From positions 1,240,001 to 1,304,000 of the forward strand of contig CALSQY010000001.1 in NCBI GenBank assembly GCA_943788615.1: a DNA stretch of 64,000 nt, written 5' to 3'. Both the position numbers and the translations under genes were made by a program. Below the pieces are notes generated by a model. That model ran no database searches, was not told the DNA's origin, and saw only the letters and a list, made by a program, of their open reading frames with translations. Every line of letters begins with the position of its first letter. The first letter of the stretch is position 1. Below, piece by piece: positions 17,815 through 25,666 of this stretch. The DNA comes from UBA4465 sp002292365. Lineage in GTDB: Bacteria; Bacteroidota; Bacteroidia; Cytophagales; Cyclobacteriaceae.

Positions 17815-19008
17815 TTATTTTCTATTTGTTGATCGTTCTTTTTCCATAAAGTAATCCTGTTTACCCATTGATATCATCATCGCCATGGTTTCTTCATTCC
17901 ACCATTGGGAGGGGAAAGGTTTATGCACATCTGTGAGTATGGTGGCTAGTTGAATACTTGAATATTCCTTTGATACCAAAACCCAACCCATTTGCCCAAT
18001 AGTAGGAATTTGTAAGTGATAGGGGACAGTGCCGAAATTTAATACCATCATTTGATCGGTATAGGTTTTAAATAATGTTGGTTGCTTATAGACGTCTCCC
18101 ATTTGGGTCAAGAGAAAACCTGTGACATCTAGTTTACTCAGTAATTTTTTGGTAAAATAGGGTTGCATAAAAGCTTGGACTTCTAAACTACTAGCCGGAT
18201 CAAATAAATCTATAATGATAGCGTCAAATTGTAAGGTGGTGGACTCTACAAATGAACTGATATTTTGATCGATGAGGGTCCATTGCTCGTGATTTAAATC
18301 TGTCAGTTGATGCTGGAGAAAACCGATATCATAGGGGACTATATGCAATGATTGATAGCTATATTGAGATTTCATCAACTGCTGAGCGACGACTCCATTG
18401 TCACCACCTATAATCAATATATCGGCTTTTTCAGGTAGCAATTGTAATAAGGGATATAAAGTGGCTTCACCGTACATACTCTGATCAGGGGTGGCCGTGC
18501 TTAATCGACCGTTATAATAGGTCCACTGATCGTCGTCCCATCTAACTTGATCGATGATTCCTTTTCTTGTTTTTGTAGACGAAATGACATTTTCTGCATA
18601 ATTTTTTTGATTGGGTATGAAAGCAAAAGGGATCATCCAAACAAGAATAGCGGTGAGCATGGGGAGCAAGAGCCACTTCATTTTTAATTGGGTTCCCATA
18701 AACACTATGGTTATGGCCATGATATTGACCCATACCCATCCGTGATCAGTTATTCCAATCAAATATTGGGTCAAAGGATAGGATCCTAAAATCATAGAGA
18801 TGAGGCACAGAGAGCTAAAAAATGTAAAGAAGTTGTTTTTAAAGGGAGCAAGAGGAGCAAAGCGGAGGGCCATTAGAGGCAATAAAATAAAAACCCAAAA
18901 AGCCATTTGATTTGGAGTGCGGATCTCAAAAAAATGTGCAGATAGTTGGTGGAACCAATAGCCGGTCAGCCCAAAGAAAATGAAGGAGGCTAAAAGTGAT
19001 TTTTTCAA
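17815..19008 (-). CDS. Second membrane-anchored spermidine-synthase-like protein
   Basis: 397 residues, intact. Residues 1-130 contain about five hydrophobic segments; residues 135-390 form an AdoMet-dependent, spermidine-synthase-like domain with the motif ILIIGGDNGVVAQQL and the acidic patch AIIIDLFDPAS followed by FLLTQMGDVY. It is more diverged than the partner at 14760: the post-motif acidic strand (HIVPYDIG) and catalytic surroundings differ, so it could be a non-catalytic partner or have another substrate. It overlaps the K+ channel gene by 4 bp and abuts the FAD gene, in an operon that begins with AdoMet decarboxylase. Confidence 0.78.
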   Translation of the reverse strand: MKKSLLASFIFFGLTGYWFHQLSAHFFEIRTPNQMAFWVFILLPLMALRFAPLAPFKNNFFTFFSSLCLISMILGSYPLTQYLIGITDHGWVWVNIMAITIVFMGTQLKMKWLLLPMLTAILVWMIPFAFIPNQKNYAENVISSTKTRKGIIDQVRWDDDQWTYYNGRLSTATPDQSMYGEATLYPLLQLLPEKADILIIGGDNGVVAQQLMKSQYSYQSLHIVPYDIGFLQHQLTDLNHEQWTLIDQNISSFVESTTLQFDAIIIDLFDPASSLEVQAFMQPYFTKKLLSKLDVTGFLLTQMGDVYKQPTLFKTYTDQMMVLNFGTVPYHLQIPTIGQMGWVLVSKEYSSIQLATILTDVHKPFPSQWWNEETMAMMISMGKQDYFMEKERSTNRK

Positions 19009-19772
19009 TCTTTCTCTACTGATTTTTTTCTAATTTCAGCTTCGAAACCTGAAGCAATAATGCCGGCAGGTAAGGCAAAAATACCAACACCCATAATGGC
19101 AATAAATGCACCTAATACCCTACCTATGGAAGTGATGGGATACACATCTCCGTAGCCTACGGTGGTCAGTGTAGCTACGCCCCACCACATAGTTGCTGGA
19201 ATACTGCTGAATGCTTCAGGCTGTACTTCATTCTCTACATAATACATCAGACTAGAGGCCAAAACAAGGACTAATAAAACAATGGTCAGGGTGACTAAAA
19301 GCTCTTCTTTTCTTCTGTTTAATACATTTGCAATCATTTGAAAGGCTGTAGAATACCTTCCCATCTTGAAGATGCGTACCAACCGAAAGAGTCTTAGGAG
19401 CCTTAAAATACGCCCATCAATACTCATAATGAAGGGTAAATAAAAGGGCAAAATAGCAAGCAAATCAATCAATCCAATGGGCGAAAGGATGAATTGAATC
19501 CGGCCTTTTATGGGATGTCGATAGCGTTCAATCAAGGTACAAGTCCATATACGCCCGACATATTCCAAGGTAAAGACGACTACCGAAATGATCTCAAAAC
19601 ATTCAAAAAAATCTTCATATTTGATGTAGACAGAAGCTACTGTTTCCATGATCACAGCGATCATGTTTAAAAAGATCATGATCATGATGAACAGATCAAA
19701 CCGGCGACTGAGTCTATTGTCACCATCGTCTTTCTCAAGTATTTCAAATAAGCCTTTTCTAATTTTTTCCAT
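19005..19772 (-). CDS. Voltage-gated-type potassium channel
   Basis: 255-residue six-helix ion channel. The S4 helix carries regularly spaced arginines (RILRLLRLFRLVRIFKMGR) and the pore has the selectivity filter TVGYGDVYP between the last two helices. I choose the ATG at 19772 over an in-frame TTG at 19796 because it reduces overlap with the AdoMet decarboxylase gene to 14 bp. The channel's placement between AdoMet decarboxylase and an aminopropyltransferase-like gene is notable, because polyamines are classic blockers of cation channels; whether that matters here is speculation. Confidence 0.9.
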   Translation of the reverse strand: MEKIRKGLFEILEKDDGDNRLSRRFDLFIMIMIFLNMIAVIMETVASVYIKYEDFFECFEIISVVVFTLEYVGRIWTCTLIERYRHPIKGRIQFILSPIGLIDLLAILPFYLPFIMSIDGRILRLLRLFRLVRIFKMGRYSTAFQMIANVLNRRKEELLVTLTIVLLVLVLASSLMYYVENEVQPEAFSSIPATMWWGVATLTTVGYGDVYPITSIGRVLGAFIAIMGVGIFALPAGIIASGFEAEIRKKSVEKD

Positions 19773-20055
19773 TTTTAATATATTTATGATAAGCAACGAT
19801 AAAGTTTACATACATCTCGCTGTTGCAACTACTGATTTCTAAATAGGCTTTTTGTTCTTCAGGAAAAGTGTGGAGGGCACAATGACTTTCTGCTAATAAC
19901 CAAAGAGCGGTATATCCTTGGGGTTCAAAGGCGTGGTCCACAAATTTGAGTACAGTGAATCCAGAGCCAATGATGAGTCCTTCAACATCTTTCTTTAATT
20001 GATGATCTGTTGAGTAGGTCATCCAAGATGAAAAATTATCAATTTTTGCTTCCAA
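19759..20055 (-). CDS. speH: S-adenosylmethionine decarboxylase, short prokaryotic type
   Basis: 98-residue proenzyme of the SpeH/SpeD class that decarboxylates AdoMet to the aminopropyl donor. The processing site is visible as AESH, where the Ser becomes the pyruvoyl cofactor, followed by LHTFPE with the processing His and SSC with the catalytic Cys, so it looks active. It starts at a TTG; no in-frame ATG lies upstream. It heads the minus-strand operon of channel, aminopropyltransferase-like and FAD genes. No ornithine or arginine decarboxylase is in the window, so the amine acceptor is not identified. Confidence 0.88.
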   Translation of the reverse strand: MEAKIDNFSSWMTYSTDHQLKKDVEGLIIGSGFTVLKFVDHAFEPQGYTALWLLAESHCALHTFPEEQKAYLEISSCNSEMYVNFIVAYHKYIKNGKN

Positions 20056-20142
20056 TAATGTGTTTTTTAGGCCTCCTTGTTGGCGATGATTTTAATTTAA
20101 AGGCTAAAATAATGTTTGTTCTTCATATGAAAGGTTAATATG

Positions 20143-20150
20143 TATATTTG
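20143..20150 (+). promoter_or_regulatory. TAnnTTTG box for the sulfite dehydrogenase gene
   Basis: TATATTTG lies 19 nt before the ATG at 20170 and matches the Bacteroidota -7 box. A TTTG occurs upstream but about 24 nt away, longer than usual. The box falls inside the longest possible reading frame, supporting the downstream start. Confidence 0.35.
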
Positions 20151-20169
20151 TTGTGTATCAAATGGAGTT

Positions 20170-21384
20170 ATGAAGCGAAGAATTTTTCTTAAACAAACGG
20201 GCTTGGGCCTTACCGGACTCTTGGGTTTAGAGGTAGTGTTTGCTTCAAGCATGCCCAAAGACTATGTTCCTTTGCTGGAACTGCAAGACCCCTTCAAAAA
20301 ATTAAAAAAACACAAGCAGATGGTTGTTTTGAATGACCGTCCATTAAATATGGAAGCTCAGGCTCATTTATTGAATGATGAAGTGACGCCTGCAGATAAA
20401 ATGTTTGTGAGAAATAATGGAATCACTCCGGAGAAGATAGCTGTAAAAGATTGGCAATTGGTCATTGAAGGTGAATCTGCACTAAATGCAAGATCATTTA
20501 CGCTCGATGAGTTAAAAACTACTTTTGATTCATATACCTATCAATTGGTTCTAGAATGCGGAGGTAACGGTCGCAGTGAGTTCAATCCACCTACCAAAGG
20601 AAATCAATGGACCATTGGAGCGGTATCTTGTCCACGATGGACAGGTGTAAGATTGCGTGATGTTTTGGAACGTATAGGCGTGAAGGAAGATGCCGTCTAC
20701 TTGGCCTATCATTCTAGAGATCAACATCTCAGTGGAGATCCCAAAAAAGAAGCCATCTCTCGTGGAATTCCTATTTCAAAGGCAATGATGGATGAAACCT
20801 TATTGGCTTATCAGATGAATGAAGAAGATCTTCCATTGATTCATGGCCAACCTTTGAGGTTAGTAGTGGGGGGTTGGCCTGCCTCAGCATCTGGCAAATG
20901 GTTGGAACGATTGTCTATAAGAAATATCGTGCATGATGGAGCTAAAATGGGTGGCCAGGCTTATCGGGTACCTTGTGAGAATGTTGCGCCAGGAACGGTT
21001 GTGCCCGACGAAGACATGTGTATCATTGAATCGATGCCCGTCAAGTCCTTATTAACCTATCCAAAAAGTGGTGCCCTTTTAGAGAATCAGAAAAATATAG
21101 AGATCCGGGGTCATGCTTGGGCGGGCGAATTAGCAGTGTCAGCAGTCCACTATTCTATTGATTTTGGTGCTACTTGGAATGTTTGTCATTTGTCTGCACC
21201 CATCAATCGCCTAGCTTGGCAACATTTTAAAGCTGAGATTCAATTTCCAAAGAAAGGTTATTATGAAGTTTGGGTACGTGCCAGAGATCAAAATGGAGTA
21301 GATCAACCCATGATTTTACCAGGGTGGAATCCTAAAGGATATTTAAACAATGCCTGTCACCGTATAGCGATTAAGGTGGTATGA
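20170..21384 (+). CDS. Molybdopterin sulfite dehydrogenase/oxidase (SorA/SoxC-like)
   Basis: 404-residue periplasmic oxidoreductase. The N-terminus is a twin-arginine signal (KRRIFLKQTGLG), consistent with export of a folded molybdenum enzyme. The Moco-binding domain contains the conserved cysteine in LECGGNGR and the downstream signature RLVVGGWPASASGKW; the C-terminal third is the Ig-like dimerisation domain (HYSIDFGATW). It likely oxidises sulfite to sulfate and passes electrons to the cytochrome encoded next, whose start overlaps its stop (ATGA). Substrate assignment within the sulfite-oxidase family is inferred. Confidence 0.88.
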   Translation: MKRRIFLKQTGLGLTGLLGLEVVFASSMPKDYVPLLELQDPFKKLKKHKQMVVLNDRPLNMEAQAHLLNDEVTPADKMFVRNNGITPEKIAVKDWQLVIEGESALNARSFTLDELKTTFDSYTYQLVLECGGNGRSEFNPPTKGNQWTIGAVSCPRWTGVRLRDVLERIGVKEDAVYLAYHSRDQHLSGDPKKEAISRGIPISKAMMDETLLAYQMNEEDLPLIHGQPLRLVVGGWPASASGKWLERLSIRNIVHDGAKMGGQAYRVPCENVAPGTVVPDEDMCIIESMPVKSLLTYPKSGALLENQKNIEIRGHAWAGELAVSAVHYSIDFGATWNVCHLSAPINRLAWQHFKAEIQFPKKGYYEVWVRARDQNGVDQPMILPGWNPKGYLNNACHRIAIKVV

Positions 21385-21764
21385 AAACAGGATCAATATC
21401 TACGTTTTTGCTCCTATTGTTAAGCTTTACATTAATGAAATGCGATCCACCAGAAGGCAAAGTCAAAGAGGCCACATTGCCAGATAGTACGATGCTTGGA
21501 CTGATAGATGATACGGGAGTGCTCCTAGTACTTCAAAACTGTAATGCATGCCATTCCACTCAATTGATCAGTCAAAATCGGATGACCAAAGCAGGATGGC
21601 AAAGTACGATTCGCTGGATGCAAGCTACCCAAAATTTATGGGATTTAGGTGAAGATGAGGACATTGTTTTAACATATTTGGCAAAAAATTATGGGCCAAA
21701 TGCTATAGGTAGAAGGCAAAGTTTAGTGGTAGAGCAGTGGTATCCACTAGACGAAGAAAATTAA
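21381..21764 (+). CDS. Cytochrome c lipoprotein, SorB-like sulfite dehydrogenase subunit
   Basis: 127 residues. A lipoprotein signal ends at Cys 21 (LMKC) and one haem c site is present (CNACH, about residue 55). The following MTKAGWQSTIRWM matches the small cytochrome partners of sulfite dehydrogenases, with a downstream Met that could be the axial ligand. Overlap with the SorA-like gene by 4 bp indicates a subunit pair in which this protein accepts electrons from the molybdenum subunit and is tethered to a membrane. Confidence 0.82.
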   Translation: MKTGSISTFLLLLLSFTLMKCDPPEGKVKEATLPDSTMLGLIDDTGVLLVLQNCNACHSTQLISQNRMTKAGWQSTIRWMQATQNLWDLGEDEDIVLTYLAKNYGPNAIGRRQSLVVEQWYPLDEEN

Positions 21765-21827
21765 TTTGAGTTTAACAGCCTATTTGTATGTTAAAATAAA
21801 AGCTGTGAAATTAATGTAAACACATCA

Positions 21828-21860
21828 AAAAAAACCTGATTCATAGAAGCAGGTTTTTTT
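21828..21860. terminator. Bidirectional rho-independent terminator
   Basis: AAAAAAACCTG (21828-21838) and CAGGTTTTTTT (21850-21860) pair perfectly around an 11-nt loop. The stem has T-runs on both strands and lies between the convergent cytochrome and katG genes, so it can end both transcripts. Confidence 0.8.
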
Positions 21861-21877
21861 GATTCGTAAGCAATAAA

Positions 21878-24115
21878 TTAAGCTAGATCAAAACGGTCAA
21901 GATTCATAACCTTGGTCCATACCGCTACGAAATCTTGAATGAATTTCCTCTGAGCATCTCCACAGGCATAAACCTCTGCTATTGCACGGAGCTGAGAGTT
22001 AGAACCGAAAGCAAGATCAACTGAAGTTGCAGTCCATTTAACTTTACCTGTTTCACGGTCACATCCTTCAAATATATCTTCAGAGGTTGCTGACTTACCC
22101 CATTGGGTACTCATATCGAGTAAGTTGATAAAGAAATCATTACTCAATGTTTCAGGATTTTCGGTAAAAACACCATGAGCTACACCACCGGTATTAGTGT
22201 TGAGTACCCGCATGCCTCCAATCAAAACAGTCATTTCGGGGGCGGTCAAAGTGAGTAAATGCGCTTTGTCCAAAAGAAGCTCTTCAGGAGCTCGATCGTT
22301 TCCTTTTTTCTTGAAATTTCGAAAGCCATCAGCTTTCGGTTCTAAAACGGCAAAAGATTCTATATCGGTCTGATCTTGTGAGGCATCTGTACGTCCTGGC
22401 GTAAAAGGAACGATGATCTTTTCTCCTGCTTTTTGGGCAGCAGCTTCCACACCAGCAGTTCCACCCAACACAATCATATCAGCCAAGGATATTTTTTTAT
22501 TACCAACCTGCTTTTTGTTGAATCCTTCTTGGATATCAGTAAGGATTTTAATCGTCCTTGTCAACTGCTCGGGCTGATTTACTTCCCACGTATTTTGAGG
22601 AGCTAAAACTATACGTCCACCATTGGCACCGCCTCGTTTGTCTGAGTTGCGGAAGGTAACGGCGGATCCCCAGGCTGTAGCTACGAGTTCAGAGATCTTC
22701 AAATCACTTTCAAGAATGGAGCTCTTAAGATGAGCAATGTCTTGGGCATTTACCAGTTCTTGGTTTAATTCAGGTACAGGATCTTGCCAGATCAAGGTTT
22801 CAGTAGGCACTTCTTTTCCTAAGTAGCAAGCGACAGGACCCATATCTCGGTGAGTTAGCTTGAACCAAGCACGTGCGAAAGCATCGGCGAATTCAGCTGG
22901 ATTTTCGTGAAATCTTTTAGAAATGGGTGCATAGATAGGATCCATAATCATGGCCAAATCAGTGGTGGCCATCATGGGTGCATGACGTTTGGAAGAATCG
23001 TGGGCATCAGGCACTGAATCCGAGGCAGCACCGTCTTTCGGCGCCCATTGTTGAGCGCCTGCTGGACTTTTCGCAAGTTCCCATTCATAACCAAAAAGGG
23101 TATCCCAGTAACTGTTGTCCCATTCGATTGGTGTTGGGGTCCAGGCCCCTTCCAAACCACTGGTGATGGTATGGACACCTTTACCTGATCCAAAGCTGTT
23201 TTTCCATCCGAGTCCTTGTTCTTCGATGGTAGCACCTTCGGGTTCTGGACCTACATGGTCAGGGTTCCCTGCCCCGTGTGTTTTGCCAAAAGTATGCCCA
23301 CCTGCGATGAGTGCTACGGTTTCCTCATCATTCATGGCCATGCGGCCAAAAGTTTCGCGAATGTCTCTTGCTGAGGCGATGGGATCGGGTTTACCATTAG
23401 GTCCTTCTGGATTCACGTAGATCAATCCCATTTGAACAGCACCGAGTGGATTATCTAATTCTCTATCACCTTTGTAGCGTTTGTCTTCTAACCATTCGGT
23501 CTCAGGTCCCCAAAAAACATCTCCTTCAGGTTCCCAAACGTCTGCACGGCCTCCACCGAAACCGAAGGTTTTAAATCCCATGGATTCTAAGGCACAGTTG
23601 CCCGTAAGAATCATCAAATCAGCCCAAGATATTTTACGGCCATATTTTTGTTTGATGGGCCAAAGTAGGCGACGTGCTTTGTCAAGATTTCCATTGTCTG
23701 GCCAACTATTAAGTGGAGCAAATCGTAAAGTACCTGCACCAGCACCCCCACGGCCATCGCCGATACGATAAGTACCTGCACTATGCCATGCCATACGAAT
23801 AAAGAAAGGGCCATAATGGCCATAATCAGCTGGCCACCAATCTTGTGAATCGTTCATCAAGCTGTAAAGATCTTTTTTGAGGGCATCAAAATCGAGGCTT
23901 TTGAAGGCTTCAGCATAATTGAAAGCCTCACCCATAGGATTGGACTCAGACGTATTTTGGTGTAAAATCTTAAGATTTAGTTGATTGGGCCACCAATCTG
24001 AGTTGGATAGGGCACCCGCTGCCGTATGTCTTTGTGCGGCAGGTGCAAAAGGGCATTCGCTTTCGCCATTGCTAGTCTGTCCATTTGAAATGTCGGGATG
24101 TGAAATATTTTCCAT
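21878..24115 (-). CDS. katG: Catalase-peroxidase KatG
   Basis: 745-residue bifunctional haem enzyme that removes H2O2. The two-domain fold is complete. The distal site is visible in RMAWHSAGTYR and the proximal haem His in GGHTFGKTHG. The three residues of the family's Trp-Tyr-Met cross-link, needed for catalase activity, are present: Trp in MAWHS, Tyr in LIYVNPEG and Met in GRMAMNDEE. There is no signal peptide, so it is cytoplasmic. It is divergent from an OxyR gene across a 263-bp intergenic region, implying peroxide induction. Confidence 0.97.
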   Translation of the reverse strand: MENISHPDISNGQTSNGESECPFAPAAQRHTAAGALSNSDWWPNQLNLKILHQNTSESNPMGEAFNYAEAFKSLDFDALKKDLYSLMNDSQDWWPADYGHYGPFFIRMAWHSAGTYRIGDGRGGAGAGTLRFAPLNSWPDNGNLDKARRLLWPIKQKYGRKISWADLMILTGNCALESMGFKTFGFGGGRADVWEPEGDVFWGPETEWLEDKRYKGDRELDNPLGAVQMGLIYVNPEGPNGKPDPIASARDIRETFGRMAMNDEETVALIAGGHTFGKTHGAGNPDHVGPEPEGATIEEQGLGWKNSFGSGKGVHTITSGLEGAWTPTPIEWDNSYWDTLFGYEWELAKSPAGAQQWAPKDGAASDSVPDAHDSSKRHAPMMATTDLAMIMDPIYAPISKRFHENPAEFADAFARAWFKLTHRDMGPVACYLGKEVPTETLIWQDPVPELNQELVNAQDIAHLKSSILESDLKISELVATAWGSAVTFRNSDKRGGANGGRIVLAPQNTWEVNQPEQLTRTIKILTDIQEGFNKKQVGNKKISLADMIVLGGTAGVEAAAQKAGEKIIVPFTPGRTDASQDQTDIESFAVLEPKADGFRNFKKKGNDRAPEELLLDKAHLLTLTAPEMTVLIGGMRVLNTNTGGVAHGVFTENPETLSNDFFINLLDMSTQWGKSATSEDIFEGCDRETGKVKWTATSVDLAFGSNSQLRAIAEVYACGDAQRKFIQDFVAVWTKVMNLDRFDLA

Positions 24116-24340
24116 GAATGAATGTTATATGGTATAAATAATAGAAAGTAAGATTATGGTTTAAATTGACTTGAAAGCATTTTCTCGGTGAAAAGTTTGT
24201 TCTTAAAGATCAAAAAAAATATCGACCACACACGCTAATTTATTTTTTTAAAAAAGCTGTCAATACAATTAAAACTTTGTTAATCTGTACAAATATAGGT
24301 ATGAATTTTTATCTATAAAAACTATATTTTTGATATTAAC

Positions 24341-24355
24341 ATCTAATTTATAGAT
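24341..24355. promoter_or_regulatory. Candidate LysR/OxyR binding dyad (T-N11-A)
   Basis: ATCTA-N5-TAGAT is a perfect 5-bp inverted repeat containing a T-N11-A core, the general LysR-type site. It lies in the katG-oxyR intergenic region about 25 nt before oxyR. The flanks are very AT-rich, so chance occurrence is possible. Confidence 0.35.
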
Positions 24356-24363
24356 ATTAATAT

Positions 24364-24371
24364 TATTTTTG
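24364..24371 (+). promoter_or_regulatory. TAnnTTTG box for oxyR
   Basis: TATTTTTG ends 7 nt before the oxyR ATG, matching the -7 consensus and predicting a leaderless or nearly leaderless transcript. No -33 TTG is seen at the normal distance, which fits an activated or weak promoter. Confidence 0.35.
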
Positions 24372-24378
24372 AATCTTA

Positions 24379-25317
24379 ATGAATATTCAACAATTTAAGT
24401 ATGTTTTGGCTGTGGTGGAGTTAAAGCATTTTGAAACGGCAGCGGAGGCCTGCTTCGTAGCTCAATCTACGCTAAGTACCATGATCAATAAATTCGAGGA
24501 TGAGATTGGGATTAAGATATTTAATAGAAAAACTAAGCCTGTTTCCATTACCGCAGAAGGCGCCCAAATTATCAAGCGCTTACGGATCATTCAAAAAGAA
24601 ATGGATGCGCTTGATAACGTAGTACAGGAGTTGAAAGGGGAAATGATAGGAGAATTACGCATAGGTATCATACCTACAACGGCGCCTGACTTACTCCCTT
24701 TATTCCTGTCAAAGTTTGCCAGCGGCTTCCCAAAAATTAAAATGATTGTTCAGGAATTGACGACCCTAGAGATCCAAAAGGCCTTGAAAAATAGAATGCT
24801 CGATGTAGGTATTCTGGCTATTCCACTTGAAGACGATGAGTTGGTTGAGTTAAATTTATATTCGGAGCCTTTTTTATTTTATGATTGCAGTACTGAAAAA
24901 GTAAAATCTACGATCGCTATTCAAGAATTAGATTATTCAAAACTGTGGCTACTGGAAGAAGGGCATTGCTTACGAACCCAAGTACAAAATATTTGTGAAT
25001 TGTCAGATAAAAGCCAAGAAAAGCAAGTCAATATTGAATTTAAGGCAGGTTCATTGGACAGTTTATTGCGTTTTACCAAGGCCAGTAAGGGGGTGACAAT
25101 ATTGCCTTATTTGGCCTCTCTTGCCCTGTCAAAATCAGATCAGAAAAAATTGATCCCTTTTAAATTTCCGACTCCCGTTCGCTCCATTGGATTGGTTACG
25201 CACAAACATTTTGCAAAAAAACAATTATTGAATCAATTGCAGTCAACAATTAAGCAAGTGATTTTCCCCCTGATTCCTAAAAATCACTTAACCCAGCAGT
25301 TCAATCCTTTATCATAA
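24379..25317 (+). CDS. oxyR: OxyR peroxide-sensing LysR-type regulator
   Basis: 312-residue LysR-family protein with an N-terminal winged helix (residues 1-60, HFETAAEACFVAQSTLSTMI). The effector domain contains both redox cysteines in EEGHCLRTQVQNICEL, with the same nine-residue spacing as Cys199 and Cys208 of the E. coli protein. H2O2 would form a disulfide between them and switch on targets, most obviously the divergent katG. Start at ATG 24379 fits the LysR N-terminus (MNIQQFKYVLAV). Confidence 0.95.
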   Translation: MNIQQFKYVLAVVELKHFETAAEACFVAQSTLSTMINKFEDEIGIKIFNRKTKPVSITAEGAQIIKRLRIIQKEMDALDNVVQELKGEMIGELRIGIIPTTAPDLLPLFLSKFASGFPKIKMIVQELTTLEIQKALKNRMLDVGILAIPLEDDELVELNLYSEPFLFYDCSTEKVKSTIAIQELDYSKLWLLEEGHCLRTQVQNICELSDKSQEKQVNIEFKAGSLDSLLRFTKASKGVTILPYLASLALSKSDQKKLIPFKFPTPVRSIGLVTHKHFAKKQLLNQLQSTIKQVIFPLIPKNHLTQQFNPLS

Positions 25318-25367
25318 ACTTACATCAGCGCTGTAAAAGACCTCATCTGACCTATTTAATTTTCTAA

Positions 25368-25607
25368 TTAATCGGCACAAGAACCCGTTGTCCAAGAGGA
25401 TATGCCAGATGCACGGGCCGTACATTCATTGCCATAGGTTTCCAGATTACAACCACAAACAGGTCGGTATTCTTTTGTGCAGGCGATATTTTTTGATGAT
25501 AGGATTAAACAATCATTTTCTAGCTCATTACTGCTCTTGTTTGTGCAGGCACTCCATAAGATCATTGAGGCAATCATTAGGCCGTAAAGATGTCTTTTAA
25601 AATGCAT
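25368..25607 (-). CDS. Kazal-type protease-inhibitor-like lipoprotein
   Basis: 79-residue lipoprotein. The signal ends in a lipobox at LWSAC. The mature part is one Kazal-like domain with six cysteines, including EYRPVCGCN and YGNECTA, the typical Kazal core. Bacterial Kazal proteins may inhibit serine proteases of predators, hosts or the cell itself; here the target is unknown. It is a single gene, downstream of and convergent with oxyR. Confidence 0.82.
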   Translation of the reverse strand: MHFKRHLYGLMIASMILWSACTNKSSNELENDCLILSSKNIACTKEYRPVCGCNLETYGNECTARASGISSWTTGSCAD

Positions 25608-25666
25608 GAATTAAATGATTCATTAAATGTATTTCTCCCAAGTTGTTCAAACCTAATGAAATAAAT

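Noticed and set aside
22972..23771. Several long open frames on the plus and minus strands inside katG
   Set aside because: They are read in other frames of a highly conserved gene, show no family resemblance, and contain compositional shadows of KatG codons.
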